Shown here: positions 18,204 to 28,413 of the stretch, piece after piece | Layout of the letters: each line of letters begins with the position of its first letter | Numbering within the stretch: position 1 is the stretch's first letter | DNA from: Parabacteroides sp. PFB2-10 | GTDB lineage: Bacteria; Bacteroidota; Bacteroidia; Bacteroidales; Tannerellaceae | Length of the DNA stretch: 64,000 bases | Direction: 5' to 3' | Assembly (NCBI RefSeq): GCF_029893085.1 | Contig: NZ_JARXWI010000005.1 | Location: 186,001 to 250,000 of the forward strand | The notes under the pieces: model-generated | The model's input: only the letters and a program-made list of their open reading frames with translations | Told to the model about the DNA's origin: nothing | The model's database searches: none | Made by a program: the position numbers and the translations under genes

Positions 18204-19433
18204 TTATTTTTTTGCTCTTTTTCTGTTGAATATCCCCTGTCCTGAGCGCATCCATAGGATAAGGATAAGCGGGATAAAAGCTGCGTTCATTTGTTGCGGG
18301 ATGAAAAACCACCCAATAAGCAACAAAGAAAGCACCGCAAAGTTAATAAAATGATACCAATATGCCGCTTTATTAGTCTTTTTTACGGAAAACAAGATAA
18401 CCCCCACAAAATGTAATGGATGCAACCACACCACCGACCAGTTAGGCCAGATGCAGGGATGAACCGACACGAAGCAGAGGAAAAACAAAACACATCCGCC
18501 TATTCCCGCCAAAGAGAAGAGCAATATATCCAATCCGTTATAGGCTCTTTTTTGCTTCCAGCCCCGGTAGGTAATGAAGAAAACCAGGAAGAACAATAGC
18601 CATCCGCATAACATAGGCGTCAATAGATCATCCAGAAGATCAAACTCGTCATCCTCTTCAAAGGCTTTGGTCACCCGCGTTTCCGATACCATTTCGCGTT
18701 CTTCGCCGTCTGCCGCAAGAATAGAGGCATGTTCATACGCCTGCATTACGAAAGAGGGCAGAAACATCATCTCATGCGGAGTGGCCACGCGGTCGGCCGG
18801 ACTACCCAATGCCAGGTCGATGCCAAAGGTAAGCCAGGCGCGATGGCGGGTACAATCATGTACCATTTGCCGGAAACTCTGAGGGGCAGGCGGATTGTGA
18901 TAGATCACCTCTCCCTGAGTGTATCGTTCTACCATTGCCGGTAGGCGGGTCGCGCAATTATCAAAAAAGAAATTGTAGCGATAGGTTCTGTTTTCCGGTT
19001 GTGCATTGACGAGCAACGCCTCGTATAAGTCTTGTTTCTCATACTGCGTCAGGTTTAGTACCTGTTCCGTCACATCACTTCCCCGCATCTGGTAGTTAAC
19101 GATATATTGCTTGTAGTCGTTTATTCCAAGGATGTAATCCGTATGTCCCAGCGCAAACCGCCACACAAAATTAGAACTGGAGAAATCGAATATCCCGTAG
19201 TTGAATACACCGTCAAATCCGCTAACCGGATCATGTACCCGAATAGCCGCATGCCCGAAAACCGTAAAAGCCGCCTCGTCGTAAGGTGCAGATATCAGGA
19301 AACTGATCTCCGCCTGATCGCTTAAAACCGCCTGAGCCGACAGGCGGGTCGGCGTCCCCAGCAGTATCACAATACAGAGGCCTACCCACCAGGACAGCCT
19401 TCTCTTATTTCCTTGTCTCTCTTTCTTTTTCAT
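18204..19433 (-). CDS. lnb: lipoprotein N-acyltransferase Lnb-like (DUF4105)
   Basis: A 409-residue membrane protein. An N-terminal signal or anchor (about residues 13-33) is followed by a periplasmic DUF4105 domain and about five transmembrane helices (residues 275-400). The conserved catalytic pair is visible as His61 in FGHAAIRV and Cys160 in FFDNCATRL. Members of this family were shown to N-acylate the lipoprotein cysteine in Bacteroides, standing in for Lnt. It heads an operon with the PafA-like pseudoenzyme. A TATCTTTG -7 box lies 20-28 bases upstream. Confidence 0.85.
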   Translation of the reverse strand: MKKKERQGNKRRLSWWVGLCIVILLGTPTRLSAQAVLSDQAEISFLISAPYDEAAFTVFGHAAIRVHDPVSGFDGVFNYGIFDFSSSNFVWRFALGHTDYILGINDYKQYIVNYQMRGSDVTEQVLNLTQYEKQDLYEALLVNAQPENRTYRYNFFFDNCATRLPAMVERYTQGEVIYHNPPAPQSFRQMVHDCTRHRAWLTFGIDLALGSPADRVATPHEMMFLPSFVMQAYEHASILAADGEEREMVSETRVTKAFEEDDEFDLLDDLLTPMLCGWLLFFLVFFITYRGWKQKRAYNGLDILLFSLAGIGGCVLFFLCFVSVHPCIWPNWSVVWLHPLHFVGVILFSVKKTNKAAYWYHFINFAVLSLLLIGWFFIPQQMNAAFIPLILILWMRSGQGIFNRKRAKK

Positions 19434-19453
19434 CCTGTTTGCTTCTGGAAAGG

Positions 19454-19461
19454 CAAAGATA
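19454..19461 (-). promoter_or_regulatory. -7 box of the lnb operon
   Basis: TATCTTTG on the minus strand, 20 bases upstream of the lnb start codon. No TTTG occurs at the canonical spacing. Confidence 0.45.
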
Positions 19462-19523
19462 GTGAAATAACTCCTTGCGGACTCTTACTAAATAATCAGC
19501 GAAGCTTTACGTCGGCGTGAATA

Positions 19524-19698
19524 AATGTTAATTTGGTCATTTTCGGCGAAACCCAAAAATAACGATTTGTAATTTCAGCAGAACTTTACGCGCAAAAAAG
19601 CGGGAGTTTGAAGACAAACTCCCGGGAGAAACACTTTTTAACGTATGGGATTGTAAGCAAAACGCTCGTTTTGCTTACAATCCGTATTTTAACATTTT
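19524..19698 (+). repeat. dispersed two-hairpin element, copy B
   Basis: The clearest copy. Hairpin 1 is CGGGAGTTTG-AAGA-CAAACTCCCG (19601-19624, 10 bp perfect), followed by the invariant core (19613-19628). Hairpin 2 is a 17-bp perfect stem, GGATTGTAAGCAAAACG (19648-19664) with its complement (19667-19683) and a 2-base loop. It ends in TATTTTAACATTTT. It lies about 90 bases upstream of lnb. Confidence 0.9.
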
Positions 19699-19768
19699 GG
19701 TATTTGCCCGTACGAAAACCGACGGCAAACAGGTTAAATCAGGGACGCTTTTACACAAAAGGCAAAAA

Positions 19769-21343
19769 CTATTTCCCTAAAAAATTAGCGGGTATTGGTT
19801 GTGCGGCAGGCTGCACCTCCTTGTCTGCGATTCCGAACAAGGCAAAATCAATCACTCCCAAAGGTGATTCTTTTGGCCAATCGGTCATTACCAATCGGGC
19901 GAACCGGCATTTTACAGGCGGGATCTCTTCGTAAATGGTGTTTCTTGAAATTTTGTTATTCGACTGATCCAGTACGGTTGTCCATTTTTCACCATCCATT
20001 GAAACCTCTATTTTATATTTAAACACAAACGTTTGTGCAGGTGCAGGCGTGTTCGCTGCAGGTCTTACAACACTTCTTCTTCCGCCTGTAAACATCAGCC
20101 GAACACCGTCGACATGATACAGTTGCACAACGTCGAAACGAGTAGCCGGAGATAATTCAATCATAAGCGTTGGAGTTGGGTCGTTTGGATCTGGTTCCCA
20201 CCATGTTCCGCTATAATTGTCCACCGCATAAGCTGCATCTCGACCTGGTTGCTCCGAACTCACTTTCGAAAGTGTATTCATGGCGCGCATCTTATTGGTC
20301 GTCACCTGGGTAGAGCCACTATTGCCTTTTGTCGGATCTTTAATTTTACCTGGAGCCCATTGCGGCACATCGGTTATCTTTACCGACATATTGCCCTGAT
20401 TATCGAAAACAACCCGGTCCATACCAATTCTTCTTCCGCCCGGAGGGTTGGAAAGAACGGTCGTGTAAAACTGCCAGTAATTATTATCGGGGCCTTTAAT
20501 AATACATCCATGAGCCGTACCGGAAACCATCCCTACCGTATTCAGGGTTAAGGGATTATTCGGCGCATAGGTATACGGGCCTAAGGGTGATTTGGACGTG
20601 TAATAGCCATTTGCATAGCTCTTCCATTGTGTTCCTGAAGCAGAATATTGCAGGTAGTAGGTACCATTAATCTTGTTTACCCATGGTCCTTCTATCCAGG
20701 CCACATCAGGATATTCATTCATTTCACCATAGCGTTCCCATATATGTTCGTTATTGAACGTAATAAGATGTTTTGTCGTGCCAATGAATTTTGTCAAATC
20801 TTTCGGATCAAGTTTACTTGCATAGATACCACTGACTCCACCTCCCGACCAATAGAGATAGGGGGTGTTATCATCATCCACATAGATATGTACATCAAAG
20901 GCGGTTCTCCATCCACCTTCTAAGCCCGGCGTGTTTTTCCATGGGCCAAGATCCTTATAAGGTCCTAATGGATGATCAGCACTATAAAGCGGACTATCAT
21001 TCCCGCACAAGTAGTATTTCCCGTTAAATTTTGAAATATCAGGGGCAGTAGGAATTCTGCCTGTTCCTTCAAATGTAACGAGTTGATATTTCCAATTATA
21101 CATATCGTCTGAAACCCATGCGCCACCGCCGGTACAAACCATATAGTACTTCCCGTTGTCATTTAATACGGTGACGTCGCCAGACGCATTAGCTCCCGGT
21201 CCAATTTCCATAGGCAGCGGATTGCAATAACGAGGGGTAACCCCAATGACCGGATTCTGTGCCTGTAATGCAGAAGAATCATTACATGCCCAAAAGCACA
21301 TAATAGATAATAAAATCGATGTTGAAATGATTACTTTTTTCAT
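19769..21343 (-). CDS. glycoside hydrolase family 43 lipoprotein with discoidin-like domain
   Basis: A 524-residue surface or periplasmic lipoprotein with signal peptide and lipobox Cys20. The five-bladed GH43 propeller spans about residues 36-345. Its likely catalytic residues are Asp56 (SGDVTVL), Asp150 (AFDVHIY) and Glu218 (WIEGPWV). A C-terminal F5/8-type-C (discoidin/CBM32-like) domain follows (about 365-510). GH43 enzymes cleave arabinose- or xylose-containing glycans, but the exact linkage cannot be read. The ATG at 21343 is chosen because upstream codons overlap the SusD gene. It is the last gene of the SusCD operon. Confidence 0.9.
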   Translation of the reverse strand: MKKVIISTSILLSIMCFWACNDSSALQAQNPVIGVTPRYCNPLPMEIGPGANASGDVTVLNDNGKYYMVCTGGGAWVSDDMYNWKYQLVTFEGTGRIPTAPDISKFNGKYYLCGNDSPLYSADHPLGPYKDLGPWKNTPGLEGGWRTAFDVHIYVDDDNTPYLYWSGGGVSGIYASKLDPKDLTKFIGTTKHLITFNNEHIWERYGEMNEYPDVAWIEGPWVNKINGTYYLQYSASGTQWKSYANGYYTSKSPLGPYTYAPNNPLTLNTVGMVSGTAHGCIIKGPDNNYWQFYTTVLSNPPGGRRIGMDRVVFDNQGNMSVKITDVPQWAPGKIKDPTKGNSGSTQVTTNKMRAMNTLSKVSSEQPGRDAAYAVDNYSGTWWEPDPNDPTPTLMIELSPATRFDVVQLYHVDGVRLMFTGGRRSVVRPAANTPAPAQTFVFKYKIEVSMDGEKWTTVLDQSNNKISRNTIYEEIPPVKCRFARLVMTDWPKESPLGVIDFALFGIADKEVQPAAQPIPANFLGK

Positions 21344-21414
21344 TGCATATGAATTATTTGTTAATAAAATGTTGTTTATGGTCGAGTATACGAATGACTC
21401 ACGACCAGAGATAT

Positions 21415-23055
21415 TTATCTCCAGAGCGGATGTTGTTCCAGTAGTGAGTTTGCATTTAACTGGTTTTGATGATAGGGTAAAACCTGGTACTTCTCTTGCC
21501 AGCCTAATCCTTGCGGTCTGGGTTCTACACGAATATCCCATTCCGTTGTGCCTTCTTTGTATCCATAGAAATAGACATACGTTTTACCCTTGTCTTTTAA
21601 CTTTTCTGCCGCATCGCCCCAGCGTATAAGGTCGAAATAGCGTTCGCCTTCGCCCCAGAGTTCCGCGCGACGTTCATCTTTTATATCCTGGTAAGTCATA
21701 CTGGCAAGTACCGGTATCTCGGCTCTACGGCGAACCTCATTCAGTGCTTTAAGACCTGATCCGTCGGCATCGTTGTTTACAAGGAATTGTGCTTCGGCAT
21801 ACATCAACAACACTTCGGAATAACGGATGTAATATTGATTTGCCTTACAGGGTCTATTCACCGACGCGACATCCCAAAAAACATCTTCATAATGCATCAA
21901 TGATTTTCTATGGAAATAGCCGTCGCATGCCGATATGGGCGGAGAAAAAATGCCGGGAGCGGTGACCGATTTTTCATAATCCAATTCCATCACCTGATCG
22001 TAGGTAAGAATGGTGCCTTTGAAACGAGGTTTTTCGATGCCGCCTTCATGCGCTTTAAGGAAATCGCCAAAGTCGCCTGTAGGAGGTTGCCATCCCCAGC
22101 CATTAGCGTAGAATTGGTCGGGTATAGAGATTTGTTCACTGCGCCATGTAAACCATATATGCCTATTATCTCCCTGGTTGTTTGGAAAACCGTTGGAAGG
22201 GGCAGCGTTATGTTCCCAAATATATTCTTCGCAAAAATCAGTCTGCTGACGAAAAAGGTTGGAGAAATCGTCAATTAATCCGTAGAGATTTGACTGAATA
22301 ACCGCTTTAAGTGGCTCAACAGACTGAGCGAGGATCTCACTATTGTTATATCTTGTTCCGTACCAAAGCGCCATTTTCCCTTTGACTGCCAAAGCAGCAT
22401 GTTTTGAAATTCGGGCACCAAACGCCTTCTGTTGTCCTTTCCCTGATATGGCCGGAAGGGCATCAACCGCTTCTTGCATACGTGTAAGGCACCACGCAAT
22501 TATTTCAGCATGATCGCCGTTGGGAAGATCTAATTCATCACTGCCGAGCACACGATCTACAAAGGGAGGGTTACCCCACCAACGCATCAGGTTGAACATC
22601 ACTAAAGCTGAGAAGAATTTGGCTTCTGCTTTCGCGCGAACAACCTTTTCATTCGTGCTTTCAGGTACTTTCTCAATAATAAGATTCGCCCAGTAGATGA
22701 TCTTATATGACTGTACGTAAACCGTATTGAGACTGGTTTGCGAAGCCGGGGATATGTCGAGCATCGCCGCTGAATTCAAGAAATTGGCATTGTCGGAATA
22801 ACTGGAGCCTCCCCCGTAATGGTCGTCGCTTAAGACATTAAGGAAAAGTTTATATATAAAACCATCCAATTGAGCGAAATACTGATTATGTATTGCTACG
22901 ATCAGCGCTTCAGCCTCATCAGGGCCGGCGGTTGCGTAGTATTCCTCTAAACCGAGCACATTCAATTGTTCAATTTCAAGTCGATCCTGGCTACACGAAG
23001 CCATAAAGAGTAACCCGACAACAAGTATTATTACCTTTTTTATTGATTCTTTCAT
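21415..23055 (-). CDS. SusD/RagB-family nutrient-binding outer membrane lipoprotein
   Basis: A 546-residue lipoprotein with signal peptide and lipobox Cys21 (LFMASC). It has the usual SusD features, with an N-terminal helical TPR-like region and the C-terminal blocks VLLMYAEA and RRAELWGEGERYFDLIRWGD. It forms the lid over the SusC barrel and binds the glycan at the cell surface. Its start is 18 bases from the SusC stop, in the same operon. Confidence 0.95.
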   Translation of the reverse strand: MKESIKKVIILVVGLLFMASCSQDRLEIEQLNVLGLEEYYATAGPDEAEALIVAIHNQYFAQLDGFIYKLFLNVLSDDHYGGGSSYSDNANFLNSAAMLDISPASQTSLNTVYVQSYKIIYWANLIIEKVPESTNEKVVRAKAEAKFFSALVMFNLMRWWGNPPFVDRVLGSDELDLPNGDHAEIIAWCLTRMQEAVDALPAISGKGQQKAFGARISKHAALAVKGKMALWYGTRYNNSEILAQSVEPLKAVIQSNLYGLIDDFSNLFRQQTDFCEEYIWEHNAAPSNGFPNNQGDNRHIWFTWRSEQISIPDQFYANGWGWQPPTGDFGDFLKAHEGGIEKPRFKGTILTYDQVMELDYEKSVTAPGIFSPPISACDGYFHRKSLMHYEDVFWDVASVNRPCKANQYYIRYSEVLLMYAEAQFLVNNDADGSGLKALNEVRRRAEIPVLASMTYQDIKDERRAELWGEGERYFDLIRWGDAAEKLKDKGKTYVYFYGYKEGTTEWDIRVEPRPQGLGWQEKYQVLPYHQNQLNANSLLEQHPLWR

Positions 23056-23073
23056 GATTACTAATTTTTGAGG

Positions 23074-26000
23074 TTAAAATGATACGTTTAAGCCGAGTGT
23101 GGCTTTTTTCGAGATAGGATAATTGCCGTAATCAATAGCAAGTGCCGACGCCGCTGAAGTAGCAGTCATACTGTTGGTTTCGGGATCAATGCCTGGATAT
23201 TTTGTGAAAACAAACCAGTCTTCCAAGGAGACATAAGCTCTCAGCTTCGACATACCAATCTTTCTTGAAATACTTGACGGGACGGTATACCCCAGCTGAA
23301 TCTGTTTGATTTTGAAAAATGATCCACTAAAAACCATTAGATCAGAGGTTCTATAGAAAATGTCATTCGCATGAAGGATGGGATATTTTGCATTTTTATT
23401 TTCCGGCGACCACATGTTTTCATAAAATGTCGTAAGTGTATTCGCTTGTGGGAAGTCGCCGCGCGTTGCTCCATACAGTATTTTATTTCCCCCAACGCCG
23501 CTGCCATAAACAACTAAATCAAAGTTTTTGTAACCGAAAGTAGCTGTTAGGCCATACGTGTATTTCGGAATAGCGTTGCCTGCATATTTACGATCCGACT
23601 CTGTGATTGAGCCATCCTTGTCGAAATCGGTATATATGGCACGACCGTTCTCCGGATTAATACCTGCGAATTCGTAGGTTCTCAGGTACCATACCGGATA
23701 ACCCTCTTCAAAATAAGTAACAGTTCCTGAATATTGAACCCCGGAACCGGCTAATGGCGTTTTAGAAATATCTTCGATGACTTCGTTTTTCAGAAATGCT
23801 ATATTCCCGTTTACATTGTAAGAGAAATCGCCGTGGCTGTTTTTCCATCCGACTTGCGCTTCCAAACCTTTGTTTTTTACCTTTCCTGCATTTATATACA
23901 CACTTGAGGCGCCTGTATGTGCGGGAGCAACCGTGCTGATTAAAAGGTTATGCGTGGTTTTGTCGAAATAATCTAATTCAAAAGTCAGGCGATCGCGCAG
24001 AAAACGACCATCTAATCCGAAGTCTACCTGGCGGGAAGTTTCCCATGTCACCTTTGGGTTGGGCAACCGCGTTGATGGGTACACGGCAATTACCTGTCCG
24101 CTCTGTCCGGTACCATAACCAAAGTCATAGCCGGTTCTGGCATTTGTGGACAACGTTGAATTGTACTGGTAGTTATTCAAAACATCTACGTTCCCGTTAA
24201 TACCGTAGGAAACACGGAGCCTTAACATCGACATATTAAGCGTAGACTTAATGTTTTGCATAAATGATTCATTGCTGATTGTCCATCCTCCCGATATAGA
24301 AGGGAAATAGCCCCAGCGATGATCTTTGTCGAGTTTCGAAGTGTCGTAGGCATCGGCTCTGAAACTGGCCTGGAGATTATATCTATTCCTGTAAGACCAT
24401 CCGATACGTCCGTAATACGACATATTGGCAGCAAACGATGGCGCCCCATCTACTGACATTTGACTTGAATTAACAGCGCTATTCAGATATCGGAAATTGG
24501 GATCATCGCTCGAAAGCGTATTCGCATTGGCGTAGGTGAAATTACTTTCACTGCGCTGGTAGGCCATACCAGCCATTGCAGTGAAATTGTGCGCCTTGAT
24601 GTTAAACATATAATTGGCAAAATTCTCCCATTGATAAAACAAGTTGTAACTTGTCCTTCCGCTAATGGACATCGGCTGGTTTGCTGTTGAATTTATAAAC
24701 ACGTTGTGGTTATACGTACTATTATGGCGATACCCCGTGCGGTAGCCTAAACGAGAAGTGATAACAAGCCCTTTTATCGGTGTCAGGTTTACGAAAGCGG
24801 TTCCCCTTATATTGAACTGTCGATTATCGGAATCTGTCATATTGCGCCTAACCATGGGGTGATAAATCATGGAATTCCCACCGAATATGGAAGAACCATA
24901 AATAAGATCGTTCTCGTCGCGGAGTAATGCCTGACCTTGATCCACAAATGCTTGAATACGTGTCGGTAGATTATTCGGATCATATGTCCATGGCGTGATG
25001 GGATCATAATAAAAAATGGAGCCGAACAACGTAAAGCCCCCTGCACCGGCTTCACTAACACTTCTTGATTGATTTTTTTCCAGCGATGTGTTAACACCGA
25101 CGGTGAGCCAATCTTTAATTTTATAATCAGCATTTATCTGACCGGTTAAACGTTTAAAAATATCTTTGTTACCGATAACTATCCCATTATTATTCATGGA
25201 AGAAATCGAAACATACAGATTGCCCCGATCGTTACCGCCTTCAAATCCAATGGTGTGGCGTTGCATGATTCCTGTTTCAAACATCTGTTCGCCCCAGTTT
25301 GTGTCTGAAATACCGTCGTATTGGAACTGTTCCTCGTTGACAACTCCTCCGGTTCTTAATTGATAATCCATGTATTGTTTAGCATTCAATACGGGAGGCA
25401 TATTGACAATACTCTGGAATGTGTGCTGCATATTGTAGAAAACTCTTCCTTTTCCGGAGGCTGATTTTCCGGATTTTGTGCTTATCAGGATTACACCGTT
25501 TCCGGCTTCTATCCCATATATTGCCGCTGACGCTCCGTCTTTCAAAATTTCTATTGACTCTACATTCTCCGGATCAAGATAATTTAAGTCAGTCACTTTT
25601 AATCCGTCAACAATAATAAGAGGGCTTGTTCTTGAATTAGAAGAGTATCCACGAATTTGTATGGAAGATTGTGACCCCGGAGCCCCCGATGTGTTGAGGA
25701 TTTGAACGCCGGCGGCTTTGCCCTGAAGCGCTTGTGCCACATCGCTAACGGAACGGTTCTCTATCTCATTGGTTTTGACCGATGAGATAGAACCGGTAAC
25801 GTCGCTCTTGCGTTGAACACCGTATCCAATGACAACCACCTCGTCGAGTGCCTGTGAGTCTTCCCTTAGCGTGATGGCAAAGGTGCTTCTTCCGCTTACG
25901 AGCATCTCCTGCGTTATATAGCCAATATAGGAGATCTGCAACGTAGCGTTTTCTGCCACAGTAAGGGCAAAGTTCCCATTAATATCCGTTACGATCCCGT

Positions 26001-26493
26001 TGGTAGTTCCTTTCTCCACCACATTGGCGCCCACAACAGGATCTCCCAATTCATCGGTGATCGTTCCGGTAATGCTGCGTGTGGATTGTTGAGGAATGGC
26101 AGGAGCCACCTCAAGATTTTTAGGAATTAAGAGAATATTCTTGTTCTCAATGGAGAATGTGCAGTTGGTCAACACCCGGTGAAGGATGTTTTCTACCGTT
26201 TCTTTCCGGGCATAGACATCTACCACACGATCGAGGTCGATCACTTCATCGTTGTAGAAGAAAGTGTAATCGGTTTTCGATTCAATTTCTTTAAAGAGTT
26301 GTTTTAGAGTAGATTGCTTTACGTCCAGGTCTATTCGTGTATTCTGATCATACGGGGAGGCAATAGATTGAAATGCACATAAGATTAGCATTAAACAGGT
26401 ATATTTCAGAATACGAATGTTTTTTTCTGTTAAGAAAAAACACAATAAGCTTCTTCCAAATGATTTATTCATAACTTTGCATGGGTTTTTCAT
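23074..26493 (-). CDS. SusC/RagA-family TonB-dependent transporter with STN domain
   Basis: A 1139-residue outer-membrane transporter. A signal peptide (about 26-46) is followed by an STN domain (about 50-125). Next come a carboxypeptidase-D-like domain (TGTITDELGDPVVGANV, from about 142), a plug starting near the TonB box region (ALDEVVVIGYG) and a 22-strand barrel. The STN domain marks it as a receptor that signals to a FecR anti-sigma factor, which is encoded next door. An in-frame ATG at 26472 is an alternative start. It imports oligosaccharide captured by SusD. Confidence 0.95.
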   Translation of the reverse strand: MKNPCKVMNKSFGRSLLCFFLTEKNIRILKYTCLMLILCAFQSIASPYDQNTRIDLDVKQSTLKQLFKEIESKTDYTFFYNDEVIDLDRVVDVYARKETVENILHRVLTNCTFSIENKNILLIPKNLEVAPAIPQQSTRSITGTITDELGDPVVGANVVEKGTTNGIVTDINGNFALTVAENATLQISYIGYITQEMLVSGRSTFAITLREDSQALDEVVVIGYGVQRKSDVTGSISSVKTNEIENRSVSDVAQALQGKAAGVQILNTSGAPGSQSSIQIRGYSSNSRTSPLIIVDGLKVTDLNYLDPENVESIEILKDGASAAIYGIEAGNGVILISTKSGKSASGKGRVFYNMQHTFQSIVNMPPVLNAKQYMDYQLRTGGVVNEEQFQYDGISDTNWGEQMFETGIMQRHTIGFEGGNDRGNLYVSISSMNNNGIVIGNKDIFKRLTGQINADYKIKDWLTVGVNTSLEKNQSRSVSEAGAGGFTLFGSIFYYDPITPWTYDPNNLPTRIQAFVDQGQALLRDENDLIYGSSIFGGNSMIYHPMVRRNMTDSDNRQFNIRGTAFVNLTPIKGLVITSRLGYRTGYRHNSTYNHNVFINSTANQPMSISGRTSYNLFYQWENFANYMFNIKAHNFTAMAGMAYQRSESNFTYANANTLSSDDPNFRYLNSAVNSSQMSVDGAPSFAANMSYYGRIGWSYRNRYNLQASFRADAYDTSKLDKDHRWGYFPSISGGWTISNESFMQNIKSTLNMSMLRLRVSYGINGNVDVLNNYQYNSTLSTNARTGYDFGYGTGQSGQVIAVYPSTRLPNPKVTWETSRQVDFGLDGRFLRDRLTFELDYFDKTTHNLLISTVAPAHTGASSVYINAGKVKNKGLEAQVGWKNSHGDFSYNVNGNIAFLKNEVIEDISKTPLAGSGVQYSGTVTYFEEGYPVWYLRTYEFAGINPENGRAIYTDFDKDGSITESDRKYAGNAIPKYTYGLTATFGYKNFDLVVYGSGVGGNKILYGATRGDFPQANTLTTFYENMWSPENKNAKYPILHANDIFYRTSDLMVFSGSFFKIKQIQLGYTVPSSISRKIGMSKLRAYVSLEDWFVFTKYPGIDPETNSMTATSAASALAIDYGNYPISKKATLGLNVSF

Positions 26494-26645
26494 TAATGAT
26501 AAGCATTGCTCTGGGGAGAGGAATGTTTGTTAATTTAAAATCTTTGTGATAGGAGGATGTTCGCGCATTCGCCTATCTTTTTTTATACATTCTTTCTACA
26601 TAGGCTATTTTGTTTTAATTGTTAGTATTTGTTTTTCATATTTCA

Positions 26646-27641
26646 CTACTCGTTTTTCGGATGCAGATGTAATACCTTCCCTCTCCATTCAAAGGTTATC
26701 GGCGAGGTCAAAGCCATATAAGAGAGTAGCTCGTCGAGCGACTCCCGACGGACAGTGAACGACATATGCGTGTTATGCATCAACTCGGGAGAAGCGACAA
26801 TCTCGATATCGAACCATTTTTCCAGGTTGACGACCACATCTTCGAGGTTAGTGCTGTCGAATATGAGTTTAGAATGGATCCAATTAGTGTAGTGATCTGT
26901 GTTGACTTGCTGCACTTGAGTTTGTTGCAACTGCTTGTTGTAGGTTAATAATTCTCCGGGATGTAGTATCCGGTTTGTTGAAAAGTAATCTCCGCTGACC
27001 TGTATGCTCCCATTGACCAAAACGGCTTCTACCCTATTTTTGACGGGATAGTTATGGACTAAGAAACGGGTACCCGTTGCCTCGATATTGATTCCTCCCG
27101 TTTCCACAAAAAAAGGATTCCTTTTGTCTGCCTTGACTTCAAACAGGGCTTCTCCCTCCAGGTAGACGCTTCGTTTCCCTCCGGTAAAGATTTCAGGATA
27201 TTTCAATACACTATTGGCATTAAGCCATACGGTTGAACCGTCAGGTAAAGTATAAACTCCTTTTCCGTCTACACCGGTCAACAGGTGATTGTAAACGATT
27301 GTCGGCCGTTCATTCCGGTCACCCAGTTGGTATCCACCATATCCGACAGCCAATAAAAGGAGGATAGAAGCGGCTATATACAGGAAGGAAAAACGGGAGA
27401 AGGGAATACGTTTTGGGATTTCTTTTTGTTTAGATGTCTGTTTTTTCAGACGTTTCCAGGCTTTTTCCAACTCTGCATCTTCAATCCGGATAGCGTTTGC
27501 ATGCAGCCAGAGGTCGTATATTTCCCGGAATTGTATTTTGTTTTCCTCTTTTTCTTCCAACCACTGAAGAAGATGTTCTTTTTCTTCTTCTGAAGCAGAG
27601 CTATTCAGGTAGTTGCAGATGATATCTTTTATCTTATACAT
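26646..27641 (-). CDS. FecR-family anti-sigma factor
   Basis: A 331-residue inner-membrane regulator. A cytoplasmic N-terminal part with a WLEEKEEN segment binds sigma, a single membrane helix lies at about residues 86-106, and the periplasmic FecR domain includes DGSTVWLNANSVLKYP. The C-terminal domain would contact the STN domain of the SusC protein. It is encoded 68 bases after the sigma gene, as in other polysaccharide loci regulated by trans-envelope signalling. Confidence 0.93.
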   Translation of the reverse strand: MYKIKDIICNYLNSSASEEEKEHLLQWLEEKEENKIQFREIYDLWLHANAIRIEDAELEKAWKRLKKQTSKQKEIPKRIPFSRFSFLYIAASILLLLAVGYGGYQLGDRNERPTIVYNHLLTGVDGKGVYTLPDGSTVWLNANSVLKYPEIFTGGKRSVYLEGEALFEVKADKRNPFFVETGGINIEATGTRFLVHNYPVKNRVEAVLVNGSIQVSGDYFSTNRILHPGELLTYNKQLQQTQVQQVNTDHYTNWIHSKLIFDSTNLEDVVVNLEKWFDIEIVASPELMHNTHMSFTVRRESLDELLSYMALTSPITFEWRGKVLHLHPKNE

Positions 27642-27709
27642 GATTACTTCTATGTTTCTTTAAGTAAAACAAGTGATAACGTAAAATACCCTACCTCCGA
27701 GAGGCATTT

Positions 27710-28276
27710 TTATAAAAAAAGTGGGAGCAATAAAAGAAGTTCGGCATCTTTCAGTAAGATGCGCAGGGTTGAGAGGGCTTTTGTGATATGTTTTTCAACC
27801 GTTTTTACGGATATTCCCAGACGTTTGGCAATCTCCTGGTTTTTCAATTCTTCGTTCCATCTGAGGAGAAACACCGTTCGGCACTGTTCCGGCAACGTAT
27901 TGATCGCCTGTGTTACCTCTTTCTGTAATTCTTTATAAATCAAGGAGTCTTCCTGGTTGGATGTGTGAGATTGCCAATAGATTTGCTGGATGCGGCCTTC
28001 GGTCGTTTGTTCAAATGGTTCCTGCTCTGTATAATTCTTGCTATTCAGATAGTTGAGCGTCTTTGTATAAATGGCGCGGAAAAGATAATATTTAATAGCC
28101 TCTTCCATCACCAGTTCATCTCTTTTCCTCCACAATTCATAATAGACATCCTGCACCAGGTCTTCTGCCACATTTTTGTCTCCGGACAAACGATAAGCGT
28201 ATGCACGGAGGATTTTGTAGTGCTTTCTAAACAGCTGCTCTACAGTATGGATCGGGTTAACATCGTTACTACTCAT
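27710..28276 (-). CDS. ECF RNA polymerase sigma factor of the polysaccharide locus
   Basis: A 188-residue extracytoplasmic-function sigma factor. Region 2 includes EDLVQDVYYELW (about residues 38-49). Region 4 carries the helix-turn-helix NQEIAKRLGISVKTVEKHI (about 151-169). It pairs with the FecR gene downstream and probably drives transcription of the SusCD-GH43 operon on ligand sensing. The ATG at 28276 starts MSSNDVNPIHTVEQLF. A possible TATTTTTG -7 box lies at 28298-28305. Confidence 0.93.
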   Translation of the reverse strand: MSSNDVNPIHTVEQLFRKHYKILRAYAYRLSGDKNVAEDLVQDVYYELWRKRDELVMEEAIKYYLFRAIYTKTLNYLNSKNYTEQEPFEQTTEGRIQQIYWQSHTSNQEDSLIYKELQKEVTQAINTLPEQCRTVFLLRWNEELKNQEIAKRLGISVKTVEKHITKALSTLRILLKDAELLLLLPLFL

Positions 28277-28413
28277 GGGGGAGTCAGATCTGTTTCACAA
28301 AAATAACAAAATAATTGAATGATTCATTTATGTGCTGTTTCCGGAGAGGTAAAAAATGATCTGACAGACGACATCTCATACATCTTCTAAAAGATCGCCG
28401 GGTTTCAAAACGT

